Source: Bacillus sp. CH140a_4T (GTDB lineage: Bacteria; Bacillota; Bacilli; Bacillales; Bacillaceae_G). From it: a stretch of 64,000 bases of DNA. The stretch covers positions 666,293 to 730,292 of the forward strand of contig NZ_WBPF01000005.1 of NCBI RefSeq assembly GCF_008923725.1, written 5' to 3'. Shown piece after piece: positions 15,587 through 24,580 of this stretch (positions are counted from its first letter, which is position 1; every line of letters begins with the position of its first letter). Below the pieces are notes generated by a model that ran no database searches, had not been told where the DNA came from, and saw only the letters and a list, made by a program, of their open reading frames with translations. The position numbers and the translations under genes were made by a program.

Positions 15587-16816
15587 CTAGTCTTCGATTG
15601 CTTGATAGGCCGTAGTCCAGAAGTCTTGGATAAGATGCGATGGGGCCGGAGTGGACATCCCAACCTGGGTGAACAGAATTCCAATAAACTGTTTATCTGG
15701 ATCAGCGTAAGCTGAAGTACCGGTTCCACCATCCCAGCCGAATTGACCAATAGACGCGTAGTCTCCAAGATAGGTACGCACCGCCATCCCAAAGCCCCAG
15801 CCACCTTGGATCCCTTGTCCGAACGACAAATGGACGTTATTTTTGGCCAAATCGTCTCGGTATACTTGTTGTTCCGGAGTAAGACGGTTGGTGGTCATCA
15901 GCTGGACTGCGGGCCTAGACAGGATCCGTTTAGTACCGTGCATCCCTTTATTCAAAAGCATCTGCAAATACGCGTGATAATCGTCGACGGTTCCAAGCAG
16001 TCCACCACCGCCTGCTTGGAATGCTGGAGGTTTGCTGTAACGTCCACCCGCTCCCTCATCCCACACGATGAATTCACCTGTCTGCGGATTGGGGTTGAAG
16101 GCTGGTGGAAGCCGGTCAATCTTGAGCTGAGGTACGTAGAATCCAGTGTCCTTCATTCCTAGTGGATCAAATATGCGTTCGTGCAAGAACGACTCGAACG
16201 TCTGACCCGTGACCCTGGCAACAAGAACGCCGATTACTTCTATACTGATATGATACTGCCACCGCTCTCCGGGCTGATAGCTTAGCGGAAGTGCACCTAA
16301 GCGACGCATAAACTCATCTGGATCGGGCATATCCTGCCCTGGCGTGTCGAATATCCCACTCTCGAAGAACGCGTTCATGATTGGAGAACCCATCAACGTG
16401 AGATCCACTCCGAGCCCGAATGTTGAGGTCAACAAGTCTCGTACAGTGATAGGACGCCGTGCTGGGACGGTCTCTTCTAGCGGGCCATCGGGCTGTTTCA
16501 ACACTTGTCGGTCGGCGAGTTCCGGTAGCCATTTGTCTACTGGGTCGTCTAAATGCAGTTTGCACTCATCGAGCAAAACCATTACCGGTGAAACTGCGAT
16601 TGGCTTGCTAGTGGACGCCAATCGAAAAATCGTGTCCCGACGCATTGGTGCACCACCATCATGCCTCATTGTTCCAAGCGCTTCGACGTGCGTCTCGCCG
16701 TTTCGGCTGACTAAGGCGACGAGCCCAGGAATCTTTCCAGAATCGACATGCCGCGCCAATATATTGCGCATTTTGCGCAATCCTGTTTCAGAAAAGCCCT
16801 TATTGTTTTGTCCCAT
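15587..16816 (-). CDS. Serine hydrolase (beta-lactamase/EstB-like), acquired
   Basis: A 409-residue cytosolic-looking (no signal peptide) family S12/class C-like hydrolase. S-x-x-K is STSK (68-71), a Y-x-S version of the second motif is in WQYHISIEV, and GWDGGTGTSAY replaces the K-T-G box, as in EstB-type esterases. The gene is about half G+C, against roughly a third around it, and uses CGN and GGN codons freely, so it was probably acquired by transfer. AAAGGAG lies 6 nt before the ATG. A beta-lactamase role is unlikely but not excluded. Confidence 0.8.
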   Translation of the reverse strand: MGQNNKGFSETGLRKMRNILARHVDSGKIPGLVALVSRNGETHVEALGTMRHDGGAPMRRDTIFRLASTSKPIAVSPVMVLLDECKLHLDDPVDKWLPELADRQVLKQPDGPLEETVPARRPITVRDLLTSTFGLGVDLTLMGSPIMNAFFESGIFDTPGQDMPDPDEFMRRLGALPLSYQPGERWQYHISIEVIGVLVARVTGQTFESFLHERIFDPLGMKDTGFYVPQLKIDRLPPAFNPNPQTGEFIVWDEGAGGRYSKPPAFQAGGGGLLGTVDDYHAYLQMLLNKGMHGTKRILSRPAVQLMTTNRLTPEQQVYRDDLAKNNVHLSFGQGIQGGWGFGMAVRTYLGDYASIGQFGWDGGTGTSAYADPDKQFIGILFTQVGMSTPAPSHLIQDFWTTAYQAIED

Positions 16817-16835
16817 TTTGTTCTCCTTTAGTTTA

Positions 16836-17101
16836 GATTGAGATTTCTAATACATATTGACAATCAATTATTAGTTCTTCAAATAGAAAAATTCCCCTTT
16901 TTAATAATTTCGACAAAATGCATTTATATACATGGAGGCACCATGCATCACTCTCAACCTAAGATAGGCTACATTTATGGGGATTTAATAATGGGGAATG
17001 CAATCATTAAAAACATTGGTACAGCCATTAAAAAATATGATTACAAGATTTGCGAATTGATTATGATACATCTAAAAACGCCGATATTCTTTCAAACAAG
17101 T
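16836..17101. other. Gap between hydrolase and clo
   Basis: A plus-strand frame from ATG 16943 (GGAGG 5 nt upstream) would encode 68 residues but runs through the clo terminator and over the clo stop. I see no clear gene here; the hydrolase promoter must lie near 16840-16900. Confidence 0.4.
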
Positions 17102-17129
17102 AAAAAAGCGCCCTATAAACAGGGCGCTT
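17102..17129 (-). terminator. Terminator of the clo operon
   Basis: Stem AAGCGCCCT/AGGGCGCTT (17106-17114 with 17121-17129), T-run on the minus strand, 10 nt after the clo stop. Confidence 0.85.
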
Positions 17130-17138
17130 CACTCCAAC

Positions 17139-18677
17139 CTAATGACTAATATTAGCAGTTGGGTATAATGTTGTTCCTCCAATTGAAACCTTTATTTCAT
17201 TTGTTAACGGAACATTTTGTTCATTAATAATTGTTCTCCACCATTCCCATGCAAGACCTGTACATTCTCTTGCTACGATTTTTATATTTTTGGAATTTGG
17301 TGGAAGAGGGATAACTGTAGAGTAATGAGCTGTTTTGTCTTTGCCACTACCTTCCCATGTTTTATGTGTTAGTACTTCTTTCCCATTTTGATCAAATGTG
17401 AATTCATCCCAAGATACATCAAATTGAGCAACGTAAGCACCGTAATGATCAAGTGTCATTTTAGCACTTGAATATTCTGTAGTTGTCGTCTCGATATAAT
17501 CTGTATTGTTATGAACAGCAGCAGTTGCATTATCTTTTAAGAAAGTGCTTGTATATGAAATTGGGTAGGCTGGATTTTTAAGACTTAATTCAGCATTATC
17601 TTTAATGATATTTCGGATTTCATTGAAATCTTTTGTAACAACCTTGTTATGCTCTTTCGCATCTCCGCCTAATACGAAAGCAGTAAAGGTACTTTCTTCA
17701 AAAATATCTTTGTACTGTCCACTCGTTTCGACGCTGTTATTCTTAAGTAGAGCTTTAAAAGCAGCTTGTACATCTTTACTCTTAGATGTTGTTTCTAATT
17801 TTACATAAACCGTTCTACCATAAGCTACATTTGAAACCATAACAGGTGGAGCTGAATTACTTACTCCTTTACGAGTTAGCTCATCAAAAGTAACACTATT
17901 ATCAAATAGATCGGATGGATTGTTAGGTAGTTCAGCACTTACGGTATAGAATATTTGCTTATATGCCGCCACCATCACTTTTTTCTCTCCATTTGCAACC
18001 GCGTTAAAATCAATGTTTAGACTGTTATCAAGATATTTAGCATTAACATTAAGAGCACTTGCGATTTGTGATTTACTATAAACCATAGATTCTGTATACT
18101 GCATTCTTGCAGGTAACGTATGTGTTGTGGAATACTTTTCATTCCAAGTAGATACTAAATCGTCTACTGCTCCAGCCACATTACCATATGTCGGGTTTTG
18201 GACAGTGATTGTATTTTCTTTTCTCATGCCAGGTAAGTCTATACTAATATTCAAAGGCTTTCTCTTAGCCACTAATAAGCTTGGTTGATTGTCTGCAAAA
18301 GCTTTATTGGCAAGTTGTACAGCTCCTGGATACGTGCGATTCACTACAGAATCAATAATCGAAATATCGACTGGTGACGTTGTAATTGATTTTTTCTCGC
18401 GTTCCACTACTACAAATTTACCATTTGAATTGATACTTTCTTTCGGAACAAAACTCTCTACCTTATCACCATTTACAGCTAAAACCTCTTGATTATTATA
18501 TTTAAGATTTGCTATACCAGTATCAATACCACTAGCATTTTTGGTTACATCAATTGCATTACCGATTTGTGTTTCTGCGAAGGAAATAGATGAATAATTA
18601 ATAGTGCACAGACTAACTAATAAACATGTAAGGAACTTTCTTCTTTTGGTATTTTTCTTATTATTCAGAAAAATCAC
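17139..18677 (-). CDS. clo: Cereolysin O, cholesterol-dependent cytolysin
   Basis: A 512-residue secreted pore-forming toxin that binds cholesterol in host membranes, oligomerises and inserts beta-barrel pores. The signal peptide ends near residue 35. Two transmembrane-hairpin regions lie in domain 3, and the undecapeptide [11 protein letters not shown] (471-481, with the thiol Cys472) is intact in domain 4. Length and sequence match anthrolysin/cereolysin O throughout as I recall it. The start is GTG 18677, giving the known MIFLNN N-terminus. It is second in a PlcR-box operon, 47 nt after a 26-residue peptide gene. Confidence 0.97.
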   Translation of the reverse strand: MIFLNNKKNTKRRKFLTCLLVSLCTINYSSISFAETQIGNAIDVTKNASGIDTGIANLKYNNQEVLAVNGDKVESFVPKESINSNGKFVVVEREKKSITTSPVDISIIDSVVNRTYPGAVQLANKAFADNQPSLLVAKRKPLNISIDLPGMRKENTITVQNPTYGNVAGAVDDLVSTWNEKYSTTHTLPARMQYTESMVYSKSQIASALNVNAKYLDNSLNIDFNAVANGEKKVMVAAYKQIFYTVSAELPNNPSDLFDNSVTFDELTRKGVSNSAPPVMVSNVAYGRTVYVKLETTSKSKDVQAAFKALLKNNSVETSGQYKDIFEESTFTAFVLGGDAKEHNKVVTKDFNEIRNIIKDNAELSLKNPAYPISYTSTFLKDNATAAVHNNTDYIETTTTEYSSAKMTLDHYGAYVAQFDVSWDEFTFDQNGKEVLTHKTWEGSGKDKTAHYSTVIPLPPNSKNIKIVARECTGLAWEWWRTIINEQNVPLTNEIKVSIGGTTLYPTANISH

Positions 18678-18724
18678 CCCGTTCTTTTTTAGTAAGATAT
18701 AATAATGATTGCTAACTAATAAAC

Positions 18725-18805
18725 TTACATAAACGCTTTTAAAAGTTCTTGAACTAAAGGAATTACTCCACCTAAAAATTTTAAAACTGCCATTGCGATT
18801 TCCAT
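18725..18805 (-). CDS. 26-residue amphipathic peptide, first gene of clo operon
   Basis: An unlisted micro-gene: ATG 18805 with AGGAGG (18813-18818) 7 nt upstream, 26 codons, stop at 18725. The product starts [13 protein letters not shown] and ends VQELLKAFM. On a helical wheel Glu2, Lys9, Gly12, Gly13, Pro16, Gln19, Glu20 and Lys23 all fall within about 120 degrees and the rest is hydrophobic, with Met5 the one exception, so it is a strongly amphipathic helix of near-zero charge. It is the first ORF after the PlcR-box promoter, ahead of clo. It recalls phenol-soluble modulins or delta-lysin in size and shape, not in sequence; function is unknown. Confidence 0.75.
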   Translation of the reverse strand: MEIAMAVLKFLGGVIPLVQELLKAFM

Positions 18806-18856
18806 ATTACTTCCTCCTCTTTGCTGTATTAAGATGTGTTGTATATTTATGCTTTC

Positions 18857-18885
18857 ATTATAATAAGCTTTTGCATTTGCATCAA
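18857..18885 (-). promoter_or_regulatory. Promoter of the peptide-clo operon
   Basis: Minus strand: -35 TTGATG (18885-18880), 17-bp spacer, -10 TATAAT (18862-18857). It starts transcription about 45 nt before the peptide gene and lies just downstream of the PlcR box. Confidence 0.7.
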
Positions 18886-18895
18886 TTCATTTTTA

Positions 18896-18911
18896 TATGC
18901 AATATTACATA
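18896..18911. promoter_or_regulatory. PlcR box
   Basis: TATGCAATATTACATA fits TATGNANNNNTNCATA at every fixed position. PlcR with its PapR peptide activates virulence genes of the B. cereus group from this site at the onset of stationary phase. It is 10 bp upstream of the -35 of the clo operon. Confidence 0.85.
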
Positions 18912-18966
18912 TTAGAGGGAGAACATTTTTTTGCTAGATTGATGATGGAATAGAACCACATGCCCA

Positions 18967-19179
18967 TCACCCTGAGGTTTTGGTGTCCCCCCACAACGAT
19001 AAAAATAAATCACTTAATGTGACACCTAAATCTTTACATACCTCAATGCATAATTTCAGAAATGGATTGTATTCACCTTTTCTAAGTCGAATTTGCATTA
19101 CTTTGGTAAGCATATTAGAAGCCTCCAATACATTCATTCCATTTGAAATATATATAACAATAGTTAGAGATTGTAGCAC
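18967..19179 (-). pseudogene. Remnant of an XRE-type regulator
   Basis: The C-terminal part reads IRLRKGEYNPFLKLCIEVCK then LGVTLSDLF, which is the end of a small XRE helix-turn-helix protein (compare the intact one at 49195). The expected helix 1-2 sequence is missing or scrambled and no ribosome site is seen, so this is a decayed copy. Confidence 0.55.
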
Positions 19180-19374
19180 CCTATATTTTCAGGGATACCC
19201 CTATACAATAAAAAAACGCCATCCTTTCCTATGATTCTACAGAAAGGATAACGTCTTTTTCGCTCTATAGGTAGTGCAAAATCTTCATTTGATAGCGATG
19301 TAGCAAAACCTCTATAGATTTTTATTTTTGAATCATTGCACCCACCTGCTGATTTGAAAGTTTGTTTAATCCTT

Positions 19375-19707
19375 CTATTTTTTCATTTCCTGATCGGCTT
19401 TTTGATTGAACGTTTCTCGATAGAGATCAACATAAGTTTTTGAATCTTCAATCAGTCCATCGCAGAAAGCAGCAACGTCTGTTCCTGTAACTTCAAGCAC
19501 ACCCTTCCCATTAGCTGCGCCTTCTTCAAAAAAGCTGAGAATTTCCGAGAGCGGTCCTATACCTTCGTTTAGTTCAACAGGACCGACTTTGAAGAGGTAT
19601 TTTTGGATTTCTTTATATACAATTTGGTAATCTTGTGGAAGCGATTTAACACGCAAAATATGAGCTCTCCATTCCCTTTTTCCTTCGATGATTTTTTTGA
19701 TACTCAT
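19375..19707 (-). CDS. DUF1048 family protein
   Basis: A 110-residue helical protein of the DUF1048 family (LPQDYQIVYKEIQKYLF; VTGTDVAAFCDGLI). Such proteins usually sit next to a PadR regulator and have no proven function. It overlaps the upstream DUF1048 gene by 4 nt (ATGA). Confidence 0.8.
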   Translation of the reverse strand: MSIKKIIEGKREWRAHILRVKSLPQDYQIVYKEIQKYLFKVGPVELNEGIGPLSEILSFFEEGAANGKGVLEVTGTDVAAFCDGLIEDSKTYVDLYRETFNQKADQEMKK

Positions 19708-20057
19708 TTCAGTCCCCCTAATTTTCTTGCTACGTTCTTGTTGAGTTTGTCACGCCATTTATCTCTATAAGTTTTTGCACATTCTTCACCAACAAGCGCT
19801 GCGCAAAAGTCTTTTATATCATCTCCTAATACTTCTTCGACGCTCTGTCCGTCTGCTGATGTAACTTCAAGCAGTTCAAGAACACTATCAAAAATTGGCA
19901 TTAAATTACGACCGGAAAAATCTCCATGAATCCAGAGATTATTTATGATTTCTTTCCAAACAATTTGGTATTCAGCTGGCAAGACTTTTACTCTCGCTTC
20001 AAGATTTTTCATATTTTTAGTCATATCGCTGCCAGTGATTTTTTCTAAAAAATTCAT
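19704..20057 (-). CDS. DUF1048 family protein
   Basis: A 117-residue paralogue of its downstream partner, with LPAEYQIVWKEIINNLW and VLGDDIKDFCAALVGEE in the same places. GGAGGAG precedes the ATG. The PadR gene that normally heads this kind of operon is present just upstream only as a pseudogene, so expression of the pair may now be unregulated or lost. Confidence 0.8.
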   Translation of the reverse strand: MNFLEKITGSDMTKNMKNLEARVKVLPAEYQIVWKEIINNLWIHGDFSGRNLMPIFDSVLELLEVTSADGQSVEEVLGDDIKDFCAALVGEECAKTYRDKWRDKLNKNVARKLGGLK

Positions 20058-20280
20058 TATAGTCTCCTCCTTTAAAATACTAAGCTATTCAGCAAAGTTC
20101 TATCATTTAATTACATTGGTGAATTTATGAAATTGCTTATCAAAATGACGATTTTACATCACTTTGTATGTCTTATAGTAAAGTACCCATTTTGTCCGGT
20201 ACACTATGTTTGGCTGTTAATTCGTTTATTTTACTTGGGATAATGTTCTATTTAGTTCAGAAATTATCTAGTTTTTATTG

Positions 20281-20508
20281 GCCAACTTCATTGAGTCGAT
20301 AAAATTTGTGTGGTGGGCCTATAATGAATGTCTTTCTCCATATACACGAGTTTATTTTTTCGAGCCACATCGTGATGATGTAGATTGTTCCCTCCACAAT
20401 GTCATTCCAATCCAGCGCTCATAGCTGCTGCGTGATTTCATAGCCATAAGTTGCACCACGGCTAATGATTTGAAGCACCCCTTTCAACATTTCTGAGATA
20501 TTACCCAG
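20281..20508 (-). pseudogene. PadR family regulator, broken
   Basis: Minus-strand translation gives GNISEMLKGVLQIISRGATY, then GYEITQQL and a TGA. It resumes as ALDWNDIVEGTIYIITMWLE, shifts frame to NKLVYMEK, and shifts again to GPPHKFYRLNEVG. These are the PadR winged-helix landmarks in order, with a stop and at least two frameshifts. The original start may have been at CTG 20508. Weak similarity continues to about 20230. Confidence 0.85.
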
Positions 20509-20735
20509 TACTATGTATCACAGGTATTTTGTATTACTTAGTACATGTATATAGTAACGCAGAGTAGTATAACATGTCAATAAGAGGTAGCATCAAGTTA
20601 TCTAAAAAACAAATCTCAAACTTAAGGATAGCATCAATAAAACAGATATTTTTAACTTTCGACCTTTATCATATAGACAAAGCCCAATTCAATCTACACT
20701 TTTTTACGACACTACATTTACTGGAGAGGATAAAA

Positions 20736-21018
20736 ATGAAAAAAGCACTTTATATCAATATTGGTGGAGAAGGACACTTAAATCCAACGCTAAGATTAGT
20801 GCACAATTTAATAGAACGTGAAGATAATAGTGTCTAGTATTCGGCAATGATTTTGAAAAAAAACAAGCGTACAATATTAGCCATTGTGGGATAAACAGCA
20901 CCAGTGAATCACTTTATTTTGAACTTCCTCTAGTTATGTCCCTTTAATAAATAATCAGCAATTATCAGCCGAGGATTTAAAACAAGCCCTCAATGAGGTG
21001 TTGCAGAGCCCTTTTTAA
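20736..21018 (+). pseudogene. Macrolide-type glycosyltransferase, deleted remnant
   Basis: Begins with a good ribosome site (GGAGAGGA) and MKKALYINIGGEGHLNPTLR, the N-terminus of an MGT-family UDP-glycosyltransferase. The frame stops after 33 codons. The donor-site motif SHCGINSTSESLYFELPLVM reappears in another frame near 20878, and LSAEDLKQALNEVLQSP near 20960. Most of the ~400-residue gene is gone. Confidence 0.85.
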
Positions 21019-21136
21019 CTAAGGTACTGTTCTGAGAAAGTCGTCTATAAATTTCAGAATTTTCCATCTTTTGAAGGTTATCATCCAAACAACCTCGAAT
21101 AATTGTAATACATATACATAAGGAGGTTGATCTATT

Positions 21137-22483
21137 TTGTTTCGTTCTTTTACAAATGGTTGCGTCGCCTTAGTGCAACGTTTCTTGCCAGAACCGTTTA
21201 TTTTATCATGTTTATTAACTGTCTTCGTTATCTTCTTCGGCATGTTTGCAACGCACCAAACACCTGTGGAAATGATTAATCATTGGGGTAATGGAATTTG
21301 GGGACTACTCGCCTTTTCTATGCAGATGGCACTTGTACTCGTGACAGGATCTGCTTTAGCAAACGCGCCTCTTATTAAAAAAGGATTAACGAAAGCTGCA
21401 AAGCTACCGAAAACGAATGGACAAGGTATTATTGCCATTTCAATCGTAAGTTTACTAGGGGCATACATAAACTGGGGATTTGGTATTGTTGTATCTGTTT
21501 TATATGCAAAAGAAGTGGCAAGGCAGCTGGAAGGATTAGATTATAGACTAGCCATTGCCTCTTCTTACTCTGGATTTCTCATTTGGCATGCGGGGCTTTC
21601 TGCTTCTATTCCTCTTACGTTAGCAACTGGCGGTGAAACGTTAATTAAAACGACAGCTGGCAGTATTAAAGAAGCAATTCCAATAACAGAAACGTTATTC
21701 TCACCATACGCACTCGTGCCAGTTATTATTTTTCTCGTTACGATGCCTCTCATTAATAAAGCGATGCATCCAGATGAAAAACATACGATAACTGTAGATC
21801 CTAGCGTATTCCATGAAGAAGCTGCCGCCCAAGAAGTAGGAAACAATACGTTCGCTGAGAAAATGGAAAATAGCATCATTATTACACTTTGCGTTGGATT
21901 GTTAGGTCTCATTTATATTTTCAATTACTTTTATACGAAAGGCTTTAACCTTACTCTCGATATCGTGATTTTTATGTTATTAATTGCTGGACTTATTTTC
22001 CACCGTACTCCGATTCAATATATTCGCGCTTTTTCAGACTCTACAAAAAGTGCTTCTGGTATTTTACTTCAATTTCCGTTTTATGCTGGAATTATGGGAA
22101 TGATGATTGGAGCAAATAGTGAAGGACTTTCACTTGGAGGAGCTATTTCGAATTTCTTTATTAGCATTTCAAACGAAACGACTTTCCCGCTCTTTACTTT
22201 TTTAAGTGCTGGTATCGTTAATATTTTCGTTCCGTCTGGTGGCGGTCAATGGGCTGTGCAAGCACCCATTATGATTCCAGCTGGCGCTGAACTTGGTGTA
22301 CCTGCTGCAAAAACAGCAATGGCAATTGCGTGGGGCGATGCTTGGACAAATTTAATTCAACCTTTCTGGGCATTACCAGCATTAGCGATAGCGGGTTTAG
22401 GTGCTCGTGATATTATGGGATTTTGCGTTGTGAACTTACTATATGCAGGATTTATCATTAGTCTATGTTTCTTATTTATCTAA
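21137..22483 (+). CDS. atoE: Short-chain fatty acid transporter (AtoE family)
   Basis: A 448-residue membrane protein of the AtoE/TIGR00366 type with about 12 helices; landmarks are INWGFGIVVSVLYAKEVAR, GFLIWHAGLSASIPL and FVPSGGGQWAVQAPIM. The family takes up short-chain fatty acids such as butyrate or acetoacetate. Start is TTG 21137, with AGGAGG (21121-21126) 10 nt upstream. It stands alone, without ato catabolic genes, and has its own terminator. Confidence 0.85.
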   Translation: MFRSFTNGCVALVQRFLPEPFILSCLLTVFVIFFGMFATHQTPVEMINHWGNGIWGLLAFSMQMALVLVTGSALANAPLIKKGLTKAAKLPKTNGQGIIAISIVSLLGAYINWGFGIVVSVLYAKEVARQLEGLDYRLAIASSYSGFLIWHAGLSASIPLTLATGGETLIKTTAGSIKEAIPITETLFSPYALVPVIIFLVTMPLINKAMHPDEKHTITVDPSVFHEEAAAQEVGNNTFAEKMENSIIITLCVGLLGLIYIFNYFYTKGFNLTLDIVIFMLLIAGLIFHRTPIQYIRAFSDSTKSASGILLQFPFYAGIMGMMIGANSEGLSLGGAISNFFISISNETTFPLFTFLSAGIVNIFVPSGGGQWAVQAPIMIPAGAELGVPAAKTAMAIAWGDAWTNLIQPFWALPALAIAGLGARDIMGFCVVNLLYAGFIISLCFLFI

Positions 22484-22486
22484 ACG

Positions 22487-22513
22487 AAAAGCTAGTTTTA
22501 TACTAGCTTTTTT
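22487..22513 (+). terminator. Terminator of the atoE-like gene
   Basis: AAAAGCTAGT (22487-22496) pairs with ACTAGCTTTT (22502-22511), followed by T residues. Confidence 0.8.
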
Positions 22514-22526
22514 ACATAATAAATTA

Positions 22527-22678
22527 TTTACTCCGCATTAACCGGCAGTAAAACTCCCACCTATATCCAGTTGAAGCAAAGCAGTTAGGCGGGAGATCAA
22601 CTGCCTGTAAATGCCCGATTGGTTCAACTAATAATCAGTGGGAGAAAACACCCCCCACTGATTAAAGTTTCACTTTAT
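22527..22678 (+). repeat. bcr1-like repeat, copy 1 (diverged)
   Basis: About 142 bp (22532-22673) similar to the copies at 30043 and 42842: CCGCATTAACCGGCAGTAA.. at one end, CACTGATTAAAGTTTCAC at the other. The left border is TTTAC instead of TTTAT; the right border is TTTAT. The middle and the CGGGCAGT/ACTGCCCG stem have several changes, so this copy is older. Confidence 0.8.
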
Positions 22679-23024
22679 TTCCCATGCAATTTACAATCAT
22701 CTTCCACTCTATGTCCGTAAGATTTAATGCCTCAAATGCAAAAAAATCTTCACATACTTTTTCAATTAGATGTGGATTTTCCCTCAAGAAATTCCACTGT
22801 AACGCTTTAGGAAGAAAATATGTATCATATTCTTTACTTCCTCTCACTACCCCATCAACTTCTCTTTCACAAATTCCTCTTATTAAATAATCATTTCTTA
22901 ATTGAATCTTCATTTGTTGAAACATTTCACTACATTTCTTCAATTGAAGTAAGCAATTAATATATGAGCGAAAAAGTTCGTTATCATACTGACAACACTT
23001 TATAATACGTTCCATTTCATTCAT
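22662..23024 (-). CDS. Hypothetical protein, C-terminus from bcr1
   Basis: A 120-residue helical, Cys-containing protein (MNEMERIIKCCQYDNELFRS start) that I do not recognise. ATG 23024 overlaps the TGA of the oxidoreductase gene by 4 nt, so it is translated with it. Its last residues (KVKL) and its stop codon lie inside the bcr1 copy, so the original end may have been replaced when the repeat inserted. Confidence 0.6.
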   Translation of the reverse strand: MNEMERIIKCCQYDNELFRSYINCLLQLKKCSEMFQQMKIQLRNDYLIRGICEREVDGVVRGSKEYDTYFLPKALQWNFLRENPHLIEKVCEDFFAFEALNLTDIEWKMIVNCMGNKVKL

Positions 23025-23596
23025 AATGTACGAGCCTTTTCTTCTATTTGTAATAACCACTTTTCCCGCTTCTCATGTTTACTCGTTTTCACAGATTGAA
23101 AAACAGATCGTTTTATATCACGAATGCCGCAAAAACGTAAAACCCCTCTTTTCATCATAATCCAATCTGCTGATCGATATAATAGGGCGACGTACCATAA
23201 CGGTGAATCTAACGTATTAATCACCCACGCTTTCTTTCCTTTCAATAGACCTTTCGGCAGGGCACCTTCATATTTATAAGCAAATCCAGCAACGAAAATG
23301 CGATCAATAAACCCTTTTAAAATAGCAGGCATCCCCCACCACCATATTGGATATATAAAAAGAAGCGTATCCGCTTCTTCCACTAAATTTCTGTACCTAG
23401 CTGTCTCTTCTTCATTTACTAGATCACGTCTTTTCTTCTCTTCATTAAATACAAGGACAGGATCAAATTGTTCCTTATATAAATCAAGTACCGTAACCGA
23501 ATGATTTGTTTCTTGTAATCCTTTTTGCACATGCTTTAAAATCGCCGCGTTAAAACTGGAAGGACTAGGATGAGCGTATACAATTAGTACATTCAC
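23021..23596 (-). CDS. NAD(P)H oxidoreductase, flavodoxin-like fold
   Basis: A 191-residue flavodoxin-fold quinone reductase (KefF/MdaB/NQO1 type). It starts VLIVYAHPSPSSFNAAI (FMN/FAD phosphate loop) and has LLFIYPIWWWGMPAILKGFIDR, the flavin and quinone face. It reduces quinones or nitro compounds with NAD(P)H in the cytosol. It is first of a two-gene unit. Confidence 0.85.
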   Translation of the reverse strand: MNVLIVYAHPSPSSFNAAILKHVQKGLQETNHSVTVLDLYKEQFDPVLVFNEEKKRRDLVNEEETARYRNLVEEADTLLFIYPIWWWGMPAILKGFIDRIFVAGFAYKYEGALPKGLLKGKKAWVINTLDSPLWYVALLYRSADWIMMKRGVLRFCGIRDIKRSVFQSVKTSKHEKREKWLLQIEEKARTL

Positions 23597-23619
23597 TACA
23601 AAACAACTCCCTCTATAAG

Positions 23620-24009
23620 TTAAAGTTTCCCCTTATTTAACATCGTCTCTACAATTTGCACGTTTTTCGAACTTTGTAATAAACGGTTTAATACTGTAAG
23701 CAACTCTTCCTTGTCTAAATCTTTCAGTTTCTCTTTCACCGTACTTTCACCAGCACCTTGAATATCATAAACAACTGCCGCCATATGCTTGCAAAGATTC
23801 TCATAAGGACACTCGCAGCTACTTTCTGTAAAATCTTCAAGATCAATAATTACTTCATAGTTTCCTGCATTTCCAGTAACGAAAGCAAATATTTTCTTGT
23901 CTTGTATTTCAACATCTTCTACATGTCCCTCTTCATAATATTCATACCCTTTATCCATAATGTACTTAGGAATCCATTTCGTTATATCATGTAATAAGTA
24001 AGCGTACAT
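23620..24009 (-). CDS. SWIM zinc-finger protein
   Basis: A 129-residue protein. The SWIM motif C-x-C-x(n)-C-x-H is in SCECPYENLCKHMAAVVY (about residues 64-81), preceded by the usual beta strands (VEDVEIQDKKIFAFV). SWIM domains bind DNA or proteins; the function here is unknown. I chose ATG 24009, after a GGAAGAGGTG site, over the longer frame to 24078. Confidence 0.75.
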   Translation of the reverse strand: MYAYLLHDITKWIPKYIMDKGYEYYEEGHVEDVEIQDKKIFAFVTGNAGNYEVIIDLEDFTESSCECPYENLCKHMAAVVYDIQGAGESTVKEKLKDLDKEELLTVLNRLLQSSKNVQIVETMLNKGKL

Positions 24010-24262
24010 AACAACACCTCTTCCTTTAATTCCCTTTTGACTTCTAGAGCCACTGCATGTTATTCTAATAACTGTCAAATAGCAAGTCTATATGACAAAA
24101 CGACTGACACCTATTCGGCGAAGGTGTCTCTTTTCATTTGCAGCCGATATGAAGTGCCTCTTTCAGGCACATTCAATCTTTGACACTACACACTCAACAC
24201 CATTCCCTGTATCAGGCTGCTTAAGCAGTCTTTTACTCTACATACTTCAAAAAAAAGAGAGC
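24010..24262. other. Intergenic region with small hairpins
   Basis: Contains two compact hairpins, GACACC/GGTGTC (24106-24111, 24123-24128) and GTGCCT/AGGCAC (24154-24159, 24165-24170), plus GCTGCTTAAGCAG near 24216. They lie downstream of the SAM-regulated gene and may be terminators or part of a small RNA. Confidence 0.4.
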
Positions 24263-24580
24263 TTAGCTCCCTTTTCCCGCCTTATAAAATACCCCTTTTT
24301 CAGTATAGAGATATTCATCAGCTAATGTAATTTTCCCATCCAGTTTCAGTTCATCTAATAGTCTTGATAAATAAAATTGATGTAACATCTTTTTCGTGAA
24401 TTTTCCTTCATGATGCGAAACGATATGTTCTTGAATATCTAACAATGATATTGGCTTATCTTGCTCTATCATATATTCATAAACTGTACTACGCAGTTTT
24501 ACGTATTTTTCGAGTGTCACAGTACTTCGCAACCCCTTTCTTCTTAATATAAATTTTCGTAATCGGTTTTTTTGCAACAA
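24263..24580 (-). CDS. Unknown protein under a SAM riboswitch
   Basis: A 105-residue basic, mostly helical protein (EKYVKLRSTVYEYMIEQDKP, LLDIQEHIVSHHEGKF, LSRLLDELKLDGKI); the middle could be a winged helix. I do not recognise a family. TTG 24580 has GGAGAGG 5 nt upstream, and that site is also the 3' arm of the riboswitch terminator. No methionine or SAM enzyme gene is adjacent, so its place in sulfur metabolism is inferred from the riboswitch only. Confidence 0.6.
   Translation of the reverse strand: MLQKNRLRKFILRRKGLRSTVTLEKYVKLRSTVYEYMIEQDKPISLLDIQEHIVSHHEGKFTKKMLHQFYLSRLLDELKLDGKITLADEYLYTEKGVFYKAGKGS

Noticed and set aside
16943-17149. Plus-strand ORF of 68 codons after a GGAGG
   Set aside because: It reads through the clo terminator and over the clo stop codon; composition is not protein-like at its end.
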